Below are positions 8,060-17,960 of a DNA stretch of 64,000 nucleotides, one piece after another; the first letter of the stretch is position 1; every line of letters begins with the position of its first letter. The translations under genes and the position numbers were made by a program. The notes under the pieces were generated by a model. The model was not told the DNA's origin. It saw nothing but the letters and a program-made list of their open reading frames with translations, and ran no database searches. Source of the stretch: Enterobacter ludwigii (lineage in GTDB: Bacteria; Pseudomonadota; Gammaproteobacteria; Enterobacterales; Enterobacteriaceae). The stretch lies in the NCBI GenBank assembly GCA_900068845.1, contig CEFQ01000003.1:124001-188000 (forward strand). The letters are read 5' to 3'.

Positions 8060-9319
8060 ATGCTGCAGTTTATAATTAAGGATGTTCTCGGAACACCCGC
8101 TATACTTGTCGGCCTTTTTTCCCTGTTTGGTTTATTACTGCAAAAGAAACCGGTTTCTGATGTTATTTCCGGTACGCTTAAAACCATTATGGGATTTGTT
8201 ATTCTCATCGCCGGGGCCAATTTAATTGCGGCCACGCTGACCATCTTCAGTCAGCTGTTTGAGCACTCGTTTAATATTCAGGGCGTGGTGCCCAACACTG
8301 ATGCGATGGCTGCGCTGGCACAGAAAAGTTATGGCACCGAAACGGCCATGATCATGGTGTTCGGCATGCTGGTGAATATTGTGCTGGCGCGCATTACACC
8401 ACTGAAATACATCTTCCTGACCGGTCACCACACGCTATATATGTCGGCGATGCTGGCGGTGATTTTGTCGGTAGGTGGCATACACGGCTTCTGGTTGGTG
8501 GTGATTGGTTCACTGATTCTTGGCAGCATGATGGTGGTTTGCCCGGCAATTCTGCAGCCCTTCACCCGCAAAATCACTAATTCGGACGATCTGGCACTTG
8601 GCCACTTTGGCTCAACCGGTTATCTGCTCTCCGCGTTAGTAGGCAAAGTGGTCGGTAAAGGCAGCCCGTCGATTGAAGAGCTGAAGGTGCCGAAAACCCT
8701 CAACTTCCTGCGCGATTCATCGGTCGCGATTTCGCTGACCATGATGATTCTGTTTATCGCGCTGGTATTAGTCGCAGGTAAAGCGTTCACCGAAAGCATC
8801 AGTGGCGGCCAGAACTACATTGTGTTCGCCATCATTCAGTCGATTACCTTTGCCGCGGGTGTCTACATCATCCTCGCCGGTGTGCGCATGGTGATTGCGG
8901 AGATTGTGCCGGCGTTTAAAGGCATCGCCGATAAGCTGGTGCCCAACGCCAAACCGGCGCTGGATTGCCCGACCGTCTTCCCGTTTGCGCCAAACGCGGT
9001 GATTATCGGCTTCCTGTCGAGCTTCTCCGCCGGTCTGATCAGCATGTTCCTGTGTCCGCTGTTTGGTTTGAGCGTGATCGTTCCGGGCTTAGTGCCGCAC
9101 TTCTTCTGTGGCGCTACGGCGGGGGTTTACGGCAACATTACCGGCGGACGTCGTGGTGCGGTGATCGGCGCCTTTGTGCAAGGGCTACTCATCTCCTTCC
9201 TGCCGGCAATATTGCTGCCGCTCATGGGCGACCTGGGCTTTGCCTCCACCACCTTCGGTGACGCCGATTTCGGCATTGTCGGTATCGTGCTCGGCCATAT
9301 TATTTCGTTCTTCCATTGA
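8060..9319 (+). CDS. PTS EIIC component, ascorbate (UlaA/SgaT) type
   Basis: A 419-residue polytopic inner-membrane sugar transporter of the UlaA/SgaT family, with about ten hydrophobic segments. Family features include FLTGHHTLYMSAMLAVIL in the first half and FPFAPNAVIIGFLSSF and FFCGATAGVYGNITGGRRGA in the second. It is some 45 residues shorter than E. coli UlaA. No ulaD, ulaE, ulaF or ulaG gene is near, so L-ascorbate is not a safe substrate assignment. A GGAG site precedes the ATG. Confidence 0.92.
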   Translation: MLQFIIKDVLGTPAILVGLFSLFGLLLQKKPVSDVISGTLKTIMGFVILIAGANLIAATLTIFSQLFEHSFNIQGVVPNTDAMAALAQKSYGTETAMIMVFGMLVNIVLARITPLKYIFLTGHHTLYMSAMLAVILSVGGIHGFWLVVIGSLILGSMMVVCPAILQPFTRKITNSDDLALGHFGSTGYLLSALVGKVVGKGSPSIEELKVPKTLNFLRDSSVAISLTMMILFIALVLVAGKAFTESISGGQNYIVFAIIQSITFAAGVYIILAGVRMVIAEIVPAFKGIADKLVPNAKPALDCPTVFPFAPNAVIIGFLSSFSAGLISMFLCPLFGLSVIVPGLVPHFFCGATAGVYGNITGGRRGAVIGAFVQGLLISFLPAILLPLMGDLGFASTTFGDADFGIVGIVLGHIISFFH

Positions 9320-9369
9320 TGTCTTGCGCAGCGCTTATTGGCGCTGCGCAAGTAATGAGGAATTAAAAA

Positions 9370-10047
9370 ATGAACGCAAAGTTTTCACCGTCCTTAATGT
9401 GTATGGACCTCACCCGCTTCCGCGAACAAGTTGAAGCCATGAATAAAACGGCCGCCTTTTATCATGTTGATGTTATGGATGGCAGCTACGTTAAAAACAT
9501 TACGTTATCGCCGTTCTTTATTGAGAACCTGCGTAAAATTACGGATGTGCCGATTGATGTGCATTTAATGGTGAATCATCCGGAAGATATTATTCCGATG
9601 TGCATTGAGGCGGGCGCAGATATTATTAGCTTCCATCCTGAAACCGCTAATAATAAAATATTTCGCTTGCTGACGCAGATTAAAGAGGCGGGTAGACGCT
9701 GCGGCGTGGTGTTAAATCCGGCCACACCGGCGGAAAGTATTCGTGAATATGCACATTTACTGGATAAAGTGACGGTGATGTCAGTGGATCCTGGCTTTGC
9801 CGGACAGAAATTTATCCCGGAAACGCTGAATAAAATACGCCAGCTGATCGCGATGCGCGAAGAACAGGGTTATCACTATTTGACCGAGATTGATGGTTCG
9901 TGCAATGCGCGCACCTTCAAACAGATTGCCGCATCGGGCGTGGATGTATTTATCGTCGGGACATCGGGATTATTTAATCTGCATGACGATGTGGCGCAGG
10001 CGTGGCAGAAGATGGAGCGCATTTTCGCCGAGGAAACCGCTGTTTAA
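9370..10047 (+). CDS. ribulose-phosphate/allulose-6-phosphate 3-epimerase family enzyme
   Basis: A 225-residue TIM-barrel epimerase. It shares SPSLMCMDL, VDVMDGSYVKN, LSPFF, DVHLMV, VMSVDPGFAGQKFIPE, EIDGSCN and FIVGTSGLFN with E. coli AlsE (D-allulose-6-phosphate 3-epimerase), and is closer to AlsE than to Rpe. The metal-binding His and catalytic Asp residues of the family are present. As last gene of the PTS operon it should epimerise the phosphorylated sugar at C3 so that it can enter the pentose phosphate pathway or glycolysis. The gene uses many AT-rich codons (ATT, AAT, AAA), unlike its neighbours. Confidence 0.88.
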   Translation: MNAKFSPSLMCMDLTRFREQVEAMNKTAAFYHVDVMDGSYVKNITLSPFFIENLRKITDVPIDVHLMVNHPEDIIPMCIEAGADIISFHPETANNKIFRLLTQIKEAGRRCGVVLNPATPAESIREYAHLLDKVTVMSVDPGFAGQKFIPETLNKIRQLIAMREEQGYHYLTEIDGSCNARTFKQIAASGVDVFIVGTSGLFNLHDDVAQAWQKMERIFAEETAV

Positions 10048-10062
10048 ATACAAGCACATAAC

Positions 10063-10102
10063 GTAGCGGCGCAATTTATTGCGCGATAAATCGCGCCGCT
10101 AC
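10063..10102. repeat. REP-like palindrome, family A, copy 1
   Basis: A 40-base palindromic element that begins GTAGCGGCGCAATTTATTGC and ends TCGCGCCGCTAC. It lies between two convergent genes, a usual site for REP elements, and may act as a transcription stop or mRNA stabiliser. Other copies are at 18911 and 36232. Confidence 0.88.
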
Positions 10103-10127
10103 AAAAATGTGCGCAATCTATGCTCAG

Positions 10128-11468
10128 CTACCGCCCCAACTCACTCAACGACTTATCCAGCGCGCCCACCAGCCAATCGATATCCGCTTCCTGGAACGCC
10201 AACGGCGGACGCAGTTTCAGCACGTTACCGTAAGGGCCCGCCACCGACGTCAGCACGCGATGTTCACGCAGCTTCTCGATCAAATCCAGCGCCAGCGCTT
10301 TATCGGGTGTTTTGCTGGCGCGGTCTTGCACCAGCTCGAAACCAATAAACAGGCCAGCACCACGCACGTCGCCGATCGCTTCATGGCGATCCATCAGCTT
10401 CTGCAACTCGCTGAGCAGCTTCGCACCCACCACGCGGCTGTGCTCCTGCAAGCCCTCTTCTTTAATCACCGTTAACACCGCCTGCGCGGCGGCCATCGCC
10501 ACCGGATTACCGCCAAAGGTGTTGAAGTACGGAATTTCATCGCTGAACGCCGCGAGCACATCGCTTTTTGCCAGCAGGCCAGAGACCGGAATGCCGTTGC
10601 CCATCGGTTTGCCGGTGGTGATCACATCGGGCACCACGCCGTGACGTGCAAAGCCCCAGAACGCATCGCCAGTACGACCAAAGCCCGGCTGCACTTCATC
10701 GGCGATAAATATCCCGCCGTTGGCATGCACCACATCCACCGCTTTTTGCAGGAAACCGCGCGGGTTCGGCAACACACCATCGGAAGAGAAGATGGAATCT
10801 GCGAGGAAACCGGCAAACGTAATGCCGTGCGCTTTCATATCGTCAATCTGTTTTTGGATTTCATTGGCAAACCACTCGCCCAGATCGGGCGCATCAACGC
10901 GATACGCATCCGGCGGCGACACCAGACGCGTGGTCGCCGCCAGCGGCTGACCGCTGCCGAGCGCCGGTGAAACGCCAGAAGTGAGATCGCTGGTGCCGTG
11001 ATAAGCCTCCTGCGAGACGATAATGCCGGTGCCACCGCTGAAAGCGCGCGCCACGCGGATCGCCAAATCATTGGCTTCCGAACCGGTACACATATACATG
11101 GCGCGATCGATAGCATCCGGCGTGGTGGCCAGCAGCTCTTCGGTATAATCGAGAATACGCTCATGCAGATAACGCGTGTGGGTATTCAGCATCTTCATCT
11201 GCTGATTCACCGCCTCAATGACCGCCGGGTGGCAGTGTCCAATACTCGCCACGTTGTTGTACACATCAAGATATTTATCACCGGCAGCATCCCACAGATA
11301 TTGCCCTTCGCCGCGCACTAAATGCACCGGCTTGCGGTAAAACAGGCGATACGACTCGCCCAACACTTTGCTGCGCTTATCGGTTAGCTTGCGGGTTGCC
11401 GCATCCAGACCGTCGGCGTGCTCAGCACGAAAACTGTTGGTATCCATGATGGTAGAACGTGTAGCCAT
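10128..11468 (-). CDS. class III (omega) aminotransferase, PLP-dependent
   Basis: A 446-residue cytoplasmic PLP enzyme of aminotransferase class III, close to the alanine-glyoxylate aminotransferase 2 / phospholyase branch. Visible motifs are NNVASIGHCHP, MYMCTGSEANDLA (PLP phosphate site), EAYHGTSD, FIADEVQPGFGRTG (Asp that holds the PLP pyridine) and ITTGKPMGNGIP with the Schiff-base Lys. The start at 11468 follows CGGGAG; a longer open frame would add 37 unlike residues. It is divergent from the DeoR-type gene, which probably regulates it. The amino donor and acceptor cannot be told from sequence. Confidence 0.9.
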   Translation of the reverse strand: MATRSTIMDTNSFRAEHADGLDAATRKLTDKRSKVLGESYRLFYRKPVHLVRGEGQYLWDAAGDKYLDVYNNVASIGHCHPAVIEAVNQQMKMLNTHTRYLHERILDYTEELLATTPDAIDRAMYMCTGSEANDLAIRVARAFSGGTGIIVSQEAYHGTSDLTSGVSPALGSGQPLAATTRLVSPPDAYRVDAPDLGEWFANEIQKQIDDMKAHGITFAGFLADSIFSSDGVLPNPRGFLQKAVDVVHANGGIFIADEVQPGFGRTGDAFWGFARHGVVPDVITTGKPMGNGIPVSGLLAKSDVLAAFSDEIPYFNTFGGNPVAMAAAQAVLTVIKEEGLQEHSRVVGAKLLSELQKLMDRHEAIGDVRGAGLFIGFELVQDRASKTPDKALALDLIEKLREHRVLTSVAGPYGNVLKLRPPLAFQEADIDWLVGALDKSLSELGR

Positions 11469-11542
11469 GGTAACTCCCGTTGCGAAGGTGAAAGGGGTGC
11501 ATGCGATATCGCCATTTACCCATATCATGCCTGCATTAATGA

Positions 11543-11578
11543 CAAATGCAACAAAATACACAAATACAACCAAATACA
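11543..11578. promoter_or_regulatory. four phased CAAATACA-type repeats, probable DeoR-family operator
   Basis: The gap between the aminotransferase and the DeoR-type gene contains CAAATGCA (11543), CAAAATACA (11552), CAAATACA (11561) and CAAATACA (11571). They recur every 9-10 bases, close to one DNA turn, so a multimeric regulator could bind them on one face. DeoR/GlpR-family proteins often use such tandem sites. Confidence 0.55.
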
Positions 11579-11642
11579 CATGACGATGTTATGACACTCA
11601 GGTAAGCTTAGGCCCAGGTTGAACACGTCACAGGGAAAAGTC

Positions 11643-12419
11643 ATGCTGCAGGAAACCCGCTTACACCGCATTCGCGCGCTGCTGACCACGCAGCATCAGG
11701 TCAGCACCGAACGCATCATCAAAGAGCTTGGCATCTCACGCGAAACCGCACGACGCGACATTATTGAGCTGGAAGCACAAGGACTTGCACGGCGTGTACA
11801 TGGCGGTTTAGTGGCAGTCGATAACCAGGCGGAGCCGCCGTTACAGGTGCGCCGCAACGCGCAGGCGAAAGAGAAACGCGCGATTGCCGTCGCCGCAGCG
11901 CGGCATCTCCAGTCGGGCCAAACGCTGTTTCTTGATGCAGGTACCACCACGACGATGCTGGCGGAAGAACTGCGCACCATGTCGGGTTTAACCATTATCA
12001 CCAATAGCCTGCAAGCGGCGCTGGCATTGAGCAGCGCCGAAGAGCATGAGACGCTGAATAATCAGGTGATTTTGCTTGGCGGCATGATGATGGCGGGCGC
12101 ACAACAAACGCGCGGGGAAATGACGATTGGAGAGATTTATCGTTACCGCGCCGATGTGGCGTTGCTTTCACCAGTTGGTATTGAAGCGAAAAACGGCGCC
12201 AGCAGTTTTCATCCTCATGAAGCGGCGATTGCCCGCGCCATGGTGCAGCAGGCGAATCGCACCATTTTACTGGCGGATCACAGCAAACTCGGCGTGATGA
12301 GTCGCACCGTTTACGCGCCGATTGCGGAAGTTGAGCTGCTGATTTGCGACGGCGGCCCAGCAAAATCCGGCGCGCTGGCAGCGCTGCAACAGGCGCTGCC
12401 GCAGGTGCAGGTGGTTTAA
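11643..12419 (+). CDS. DeoR/GlpR-family transcriptional regulator
   Basis: A 258-residue regulator. The N-terminal DeoR helix-turn-helix includes [20 protein letters not shown] and the family signature RRVHGG. The C-terminal DeoRC effector domain includes [15 protein letters not shown] and [10 protein letters not shown], with the sugar-phosphate-type ligand site. The start at 11643 follows CAGGGAAAAG. It faces the aminotransferase gene across 174 bases of control DNA and probably regulates it; the ligand is unknown. Its 3' end overlaps fdhD by four bases, convergently. Confidence 0.9.
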   Translation: MLQETRLHRIRALLTTQHQVSTERIIKELGISRETARRDIIELEAQGLARRVHGGLVAVDNQAEPPLQVRRNAQAKEKRAIAVAAARHLQSGQTLFLDAGTTTTMLAEELRTMSGLTIITNSLQAALALSSAEEHETLNNQVILLGGMMMAGAQQTRGEMTIGEIYRYRADVALLSPVGIEAKNGASSFHPHEAAIARAMVQQANRTILLADHSKLGVMSRTVYAPIAEVELLICDGGPAKSGALAALQQALPQVQVV

Positions 12420-13240
12420 CCTAGACGCTGCGGATGACTGTAAACGGTGGCGCGGCCCGGTTTACTGAAGCCAACCAGCGTGAGATTGCAACGTTCGGCC
12501 ACCTCAACAGCGAGCTGTGTCGCAGCCGATACCGCAAACAGAATCTCCACGCCGCACATGGCGGATTTCTGCACCATTTCATAGCTGGCGCGGCTGGAAA
12601 CGAGCACCGCGCCCTGCTGCCACGCTTGTTGGCTGCGATTACCCAGCAGTTTATCCAGCGCCACATGACGTCCGACATCTTCATAGCCACCCTGCAATTC
12701 GCCCTCGGGCGACATCCATGCCGCCGCGTGCGTGCAGCCGGTAAGATTGCCGATCGGTTGGAAGTCACGCAGCTGCGCCAGGCCTTTGTCCAGATGCGCT
12801 AAATCAAAGGATTGCGTGAACGGCAGCGGCTGCAGCGGCTTACCGATTTGATCGAGTTGCTCCACGCCACAGACGCCGCAGCCGGTGCGTCCGGCCATCG
12901 CACGACGCTGCGCTTTTAGCGCCATAAAGCGGCGGCTGGAGAGCTCAATCTGCACTTCGATGCCATCACAGCCTGGCACCACATCGATGCCGTAAATCTC
13001 GTTCGGCTGCTCAATAATTCCTTCTGATAGCGAAAAACCGAGCGCAAAGGCTTCGAGATCGTTGGGCGTCGCCATCATCACCACGTGCGAAATACCGTTA
13101 TAGACCAGCGCTATCGGCACTTCCTGCGCTAGCCAGTCGCTTTCGGCGGTGTCGATAGTACGGCGCTGCCACACCTGCGACTGCACCGCACCTGAGATCT
13201 TATTCACATTTTGGTTACATTCTGGCTGATTCGCTTTCAC
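12416..13240 (-). CDS. fdhD: formate dehydrogenase accessory sulfurtransferase FdhD
   Basis: Transfers sulfur from IscS to the bis-MGD molybdenum cofactor, a step needed for active formate dehydrogenase. The 274-residue product matches E. coli FdhD throughout, with the GRTGCGVCG motif that carries the two working cysteines, the TGCTHAAAW block and [16 protein letters not shown]-like [17 protein letters not shown] choose the GTG at 13240 because the protein then aligns with E. coli FdhD from residue 1; an in-frame ATG at 13267 would add nine residues. It is divergent from fdoG, which encodes its client. Confidence 0.95.
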   Translation of the reverse strand: MKANQPECNQNVNKISGAVQSQVWQRRTIDTAESDWLAQEVPIALVYNGISHVVMMATPNDLEAFALGFSLSEGIIEQPNEIYGIDVVPGCDGIEVQIELSSRRFMALKAQRRAMAGRTGCGVCGVEQLDQIGKPLQPLPFTQSFDLAHLDKGLAQLRDFQPIGNLTGCTHAAAWMSPEGELQGGYEDVGRHVALDKLLGNRSQQAWQQGAVLVSSRASYEMVQKSAMCGVEILFAVSAATQLAVEVAERCNLTLVGFSKPGRATVYSHPQRLG

Positions 13241-13316
13241 TTTTTTTGTCTCGCACAACAACCACATTAAAGCTGTGGTAATATTTGGCCGCTATTGTCA
13301 CAAGTTTAGTCGGGTC

Positions 13317-13342
13317 ATTCTTGCAGCGTATATTGCAAGAAT
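13317..13342. promoter_or_regulatory. perfect inverted repeat just upstream of fdoG
   Basis: ATTCTTGCA, an 8-base centre (GCGTATAT), TGCAAGAAT: a perfect 9-bp inverted repeat that ends 18 bases before the fdoG ATG and four bases before its AAGGA site. It could be an operator in the fdhD-fdoG control region or a hairpin in the fdoG leader RNA. Its function is not known to me. Confidence 0.6.
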
Positions 13343-13360
13343 TTAGAAGGATAGTAATCC

Positions 13361-16300
13361 ATGAATGTCAGCCGAAGAAAATTCTTCAAAGTATGCGCTG
13401 GCGGTATGGCAGGGACAACAGCGGCACTGCTCGGCTTTGCGCCGGAAGTGGCATTGGCGGAAACACGACAGTACAAACTGCTGCGTGCCCGCGAAACCCG
13501 CAATACCTGCACTTACTGCTCAGTCGGCTGTGGCTTGTTAATGTACAGCCTCGGTGACGGCGCGAAAAACGCCAAAGAGACCATTTTTCACATCGAAGGG
13601 GATCCGGACCATCCGGTAAGCCGCGGTGCATTGTGCCCAAAAGGCGCGGGCCTGCTCGACTTCATCCACAGCGACAGCCGTCTGCAATTCCCGGAATATC
13701 GCGCGCCAGGCTCCAATAAATGGCAGCGCATTAGCTGGGACGACGCCTTTGACCGCATCGCCAAACTGATGAAGGCCGACCGCGATGCTAACTTCATCGC
13801 GCAAAATGCGGCGGGCGTGACGGTAAACCGTTGGCTCTCCACCGGCATGTTGTGTGCTTCGGCATCCAGCAATGAAACCGGCTACTTAACCCAGAAATTT
13901 ACCCGATCGCTCGGCATGTTAGCGGTTGATAACCAGGCACGCGTTTGACACGGACCAACGGTAGCAAGTCTTGCTCCAACATTTGGTCGCGGTGCGATGA
14001 CCAATCACTGGGTCGACATCCGTAATGCCAATCTGATCGTTGTGATGGGCGGGAACGCGGCTGAAGCCCATCCTGTCGGTTTCCGCTGGGCGATGGAAGC
14101 CAAGATTCACAACAAAGCCAAACTGATTGTTATCGATCCGCGCTTCACGCGTACGGCATCGGTAGCTGATTTCTATACGCCGATTCGCTCGGGCACCGAC
14201 ATTACCTTCCTGTCGGGCGTACTGCTGTGGCTGCTGCAAAACGACAAAATCCAGCATGAATATGTGCAGGCGTACACCAATGCCAGCCTGATTGTGCGTG
14301 AGGATTATCACTTTGAAGATGGCCTGTTCAGCGGCTACGACGAAGAGAATCGTAAATACGATAAAACCAGCTGGAATTACGAGCTGGACGCGGACGGCTT
14401 CGCCAAACGCGATACCACGCTCACCCATCCGCGCTGCGTATGGAACCTGCTGAAACAGCACGTCAGCCGCTACACGCCGGAAATCGTCGAACGTATCTGC
14501 GGCACGCCAAAAGCCGATTTCCTGCACGTTTGCGAACTGATTGGCGAAACCAGCGCGCGCGATCGCACCACCTCGTTCTTGTATGCGCTCGGCTGGACGC
14601 AGCACTCGGTAGGCGCGCAGAACATCCGCACCATGGCGATGATTCAGCTGCTGCTCGGCAACATGGGCATGATTGGCGGCGGCATCAATGCGCTGCGTGG
14701 CCACTCGAATATTCAGGGTCTGACCGATCTCGGCTTGCTGTCGCAGAGTTTGCCGGGCTACATGACTTTGCCGTCAGAGAAACAAGCCGATCTGCAAACC
14801 TATCTGGCCGCTAACACGCCTAAAGCGCTGCTGCCAGGCCAGGTCAACTACTGGAGCAACTACCCGAAATTCTTTGTCAGCCAGATGAAAGCGTTCTACG
14901 GCGACAAAGCTCAGGCGGAAAACAGCTGGGGCTTCGACTGGTTGCCGAAGTGGGATAAAGGTTACGACGTGCTGCAGTACTTCGAGATGATGTCGCAAGG
15001 CAAGGTCAATGGCTATCTGTGCCAGGGCTTTAACCCGGTGGCCTCATTCCCGAACAAGCGCAAAGTGATCGCCTCGCTGTCGAAGCTGAAATTCCTGGTC
15101 ACCATCGATCCGCTCAACACCGAAACATCGACCTTCTGGGAGAATCATGACGAATTCAATGATGTTGATCCGTCACAGATTCAAACCGAAGTATTCCGCC
15201 TGCCATCTACCTGCTTCGCCGAAGAGAACGGTTCCATCGTCAACTCCGGCCGCTGGTTGCAGTGGCACTGGAAAGGTCAGGATGCACCGGGTGAAGCGCT
15301 GAATGATGGCGAGATTCTTTCCGGCATTTACTCTCGCCTGCGCAAGATGTACGCCAGTGAAGGCGGCGCGCTGCCGGAGCAAGTGCTGAACATGAGCTGG
15401 AACTATAAAACGCCAGACAATCCTGCGCCGGAAGAAGTGGCGATGGAGAACAACGGCAAAGCGCTGGCGGACGTGTTCGATGATAAAGGCACGCTGCTGG
15501 TGAAAAAAGGCCAACAGCTCAGCACCTTTGCCCATCTGAAAGATGACGGCAGCACCAGCAGCGGCTGCTGGATCTTTGCCGGCAGCTGGACGCCGGAAGG
15601 CAACCAGATGGCGCGCCGCGATAACACCGATCCCACCGGACTCGGCAACACGCTGAACTGGAGTTGGGCATGGCCGCTTAACCGCCGCATTCTCTATAAC
15701 CGCGCCTCAGCCGACCCGCAAGGCAATCCGTGGGATCCGAAACGTCAGATCCTGAAGTGGGATGGCAGCAAATGGGGCGGCATGGATGTGCCGGACTACA
15801 GCGCCGCCGCGCCAGGCAGCGATGTCGGGCCGTTCATCATGCAGCCGGAAGGGCTTGGTCGCCTGTTTGCACTCGACAAAATGGCCGAAGGTCCGTTCCC
15901 GGAACACTACGAGCCGTTTGAAACGCCGATCGGCACCAACCCGCTGCATCCAAACGTGGTGTCTAACCCGGCGGCGCGCGTGTTCAAGGATGATTTGGCC
16001 TCAATGGGCAAGGCAGAGCAGTTCCCGTATGTCGGCACCACCTATCGCCTTACCGAACATTTCCATTACTGGACCAAGCACGCGCGGCTTAACGCCATCG
16101 CACAGCCGGAACAGTTTATCGAGATCGGCGAGAAGCTGGCGAACAAGCTCGGCATCGCTCAAGGCGATACGGTGAAAGTGAGCTCCAATCGTGGCTACAT
16201 CAAAGCCAAAGCGGTGGTCACCAAGCGCATCCGTCCACTGAACGTCGACGGCAAAATTGTCGATACCATCGGCATTCCGATTCACTGGGGTTATCAGGGC

Positions 16301-16408
16301 GTGGCGAAAAAAGGCTTTATCGCCAACACCCTGACACCATTTGTCGGTGATGCCAACACGCAGACGCCGGAATTTAAGGCGTTCCTGGTCAACGTCGAGA
16401 AGGTGTAA
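13361..16408 (+). CDS. fdoG: formate dehydrogenase-O major subunit, selenoprotein (UGA = Sec at codon 196)
   Basis: Catalytic alpha subunit of membrane-bound formate dehydrogenase; it oxidises formate to CO2 in the periplasm. The protein is 1,015 residues, as in E. coli. The frame is broken only by TGA at 13946-13948, codon 196, exactly where E. coli FdoG/FdnG has selenocysteine; the reading continues as U-H-G-P-T-V. A selC tRNA, selA and selB are in the window. The N-terminus is a twin-arginine signal (SRRKFFK, then a hydrophobic stretch ending EVALA). The [4Fe-4S] cysteines are in CTYCSVGCG. It binds two MGD molecules and the Sec ligates molybdenum. First gene of fdoGHI-fdhE, divergent from fdhD. 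Confidence 0.97.
13946..13977 (+). promoter_or_regulatory. selenocysteine codon and SECIS hairpin in fdoG
   Basis: Directly after the TGA, the mRNA stretch GGTAGCAAGTCTTGCTCC (13960-13977) folds as GG-(bulged U)-AGCA, loop AGUCU, UGCU-CC. This has the same bulged U and GUCU loop as the SelB-binding hairpin of E. coli fdhF. It is the signal that lets SelB deliver Sec-tRNA to this UGA instead of termination. Confidence 0.9.
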
Positions 16409-16419
16409 GGAGAACGAAT

Positions 16420-17319
16420 ATGGCTTATCAATCTCAAGACATTATCCGCCGCTCCGCCACCAATGGACTCACGCCTGCCCCGCAGGCGCGTAACCATCAG
16501 CAGGAAGTGGCAAAACTGATCGACGTGACCACCTGCATCGGCTGCAAAGCGTGTCAGGTGGCGTGTTCGGAGTGGAATGACATCCGCGATGAAGTGGGAC
16601 ATAACGTGGGGGTGTACGACAACCCCGCCGATTTGACCGCCAAATCCTGGACGGTGATGCGCTTCTCAGAAGTAGAGGAGAACGGCAAGTTAGAGTGGCT
16701 AATCCGCAAGGACGGCTGCATGCACTGTGCCGATCCCGGCTGTCTGAAAGCCTGTCCGTCTGAAGGCGCGATCATTCAGTACGCTAACGGCATCGTCGAT
16801 TTTCAGTCAGAACAGTGCATTGGTTGCGGCTACTGCATTGCCGGCTGTCCATTTGACGTGCCGCGTATGAATAAAGACGACAACCGCGTGTATAAATGCA
16901 CCTTGTGCGTCGATCGTGTCAATGTGGGTCAGGAACCGGCATGCGTGAAAACCTGTCCGACTGGTGCGATTCACTTCGGCAGTAAAAGCGATATGCAGGC
17001 GCTGGCTGGTGAACGCGTGGCCGAGCTCAATACACGCGGCTACACCAATGCGGGCTTGTACGATCCGGCAGGCGTGGGCGGCACGCACGTGATGTACGTG
17101 CTGCACCACGCCGATAAACCGCAGCTCTATCACGGTTTGCCGGAAAACCCGAGCATCAGCCCAGCGGTGACGTTCTGGAAAGGTATCTGGAAACCGCTGG
17201 CCGCCATCGGCTTTGCCGCCACCTTCGCCGCCTCGGTGTTCCACTACGTCGGCGTGGGGCCGAACCGGGTGGAAGAGGATGAGGACGAGAATCTGCACGA
17301 AAAAGAGGAGCGCGAATAA
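16420..17319 (+). CDS. fdoH: formate dehydrogenase-O iron-sulfur (beta) subunit
   Basis: Passes electrons from FdoG to the cytochrome b subunit. The 299-residue protein has four clusters of cysteines for four [4Fe-4S] centres: [44 protein letters not shown] and [21 protein letters not shown]. One transmembrane helix near residue 260 ([20 protein letters not shown]) anchors it in the membrane. It has no signal peptide and should be exported together with FdoG. A strong AAGGAGA site precedes the ATG; its stop overlaps the fdoI start (TAATG). Confidence 0.97.
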   Translation: MAYQSQDIIRRSATNGLTPAPQARNHQQEVAKLIDVTTCIGCKACQVACSEWNDIRDEVGHNVGVYDNPADLTAKSWTVMRFSEVEENGKLEWLIRKDGCMHCADPGCLKACPSEGAIIQYANGIVDFQSEQCIGCGYCIAGCPFDVPRMNKDDNRVYKCTLCVDRVNVGQEPACVKTCPTGAIHFGSKSDMQALAGERVAELNTRGYTNAGLYDPAGVGGTHVMYVLHHADKPQLYHGLPENPSISPAVTFWKGIWKPLAAIGFAATFAASVFHYVGVGPNRVEEDEDENLHEKEERE

Positions 17320-17960
17320 TGAAAAAACGCGATCGTCTGGTGCGCTACAGCGCACCGGAACGCATCAATCACTGGATTGTGGCGTTCTGTTTTGTCTTCG
17401 CCGCGCTGAGTGGGCTGGGTTTCTTTTTCCCGTCATTCAACTGGCTAATGCACGTCCTCGGCACGCCGCAGTTGGCGCGCATCCTGCATCCGTTCGTTGG
17501 TGTGGTGATGTTTGCCGCCTTTATCATCATGTTCTTACGCTATTGGAAACATAACCTGATCAATCGCGAAGACCTGGTATGGGCGAAAAATATCCACAAA
17601 ATCGTGCAAAACGAAGAGGTGGGCGACACCGGCAAATACAACTTCGGGCAGAAGTGTGTGTTCTGGGCTGCTATCATCAGCTTAGTCTTGCTGCTGGTGA
17701 GCGGAATTGTTATCTGGCGCCCCTACTTTGCCGGCGCCTTTACCATTCCGCTGATTCGCATCGCGTTAGTGGTGCATTCGGTCTCAGCTGTGGCGCTGAT
17801 CATGGTGATTATGGTGCACATTTACGCCGCGTTGTGGGTAAAAGGCACGATAACCGCCATGGTTGAGGGCTGGGTTCCGGCCGCGTGGGCGAAGAAACAT
17901 CACCCACGTTGGTATCGCGAGCAGCGCCAACGCCAAACACAACAGGAAAAACGTCCCTGA
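17319..17960 (+). CDS. fdoI: formate dehydrogenase-O cytochrome b556 (gamma) subunit
   Basis: Inner-membrane di-heme cytochrome b that takes electrons from FdoH to quinone. It has 213 residues (211 in E. coli) and four hydrophobic segments, with heme-ligand histidines in [13 protein letters not shown] and in the last helix ([14 protein letters not shown]). The C-terminal tail is highly basic. Starts at the overlapping TAATG with fdoH and ends at an overlapping TGATG with fdhE, so the genes are translationally coupled. Confidence 0.96.
   Translation: MKKRDRLVRYSAPERINHWIVAFCFVFAALSGLGFFFPSFNWLMHVLGTPQLARILHPFVGVVMFAAFIIMFLRYWKHNLINREDLVWAKNIHKIVQNEEVGDTGKYNFGQKCVFWAAIISLVLLLVSGIVIWRPYFAGAFTIPLIRIALVVHSVSAVALIMVIMVHIYAALWVKGTITAMVEGWVPAAWAKKHHPRWYREQRQRQTQQEKRP

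Noticed and set aside
7291-10047. L-ascorbate operon (ula)
   Set aside because: The IIABC type fits but UlaD, UlaE, UlaF and UlaG are missing and the epimerase is AlsE-like.
13361-13948. fdoG as a broken pseudogene or two separate genes
   Set aside because: The TGA is at the known selenocysteine position, with SECIS hairpin, and the window encodes selA, selB and selC.
13919-14704. 261-residue minus-strand open frame inside fdoG
   Set aside because: It is antisense to fdoG, with no domain or start signal.
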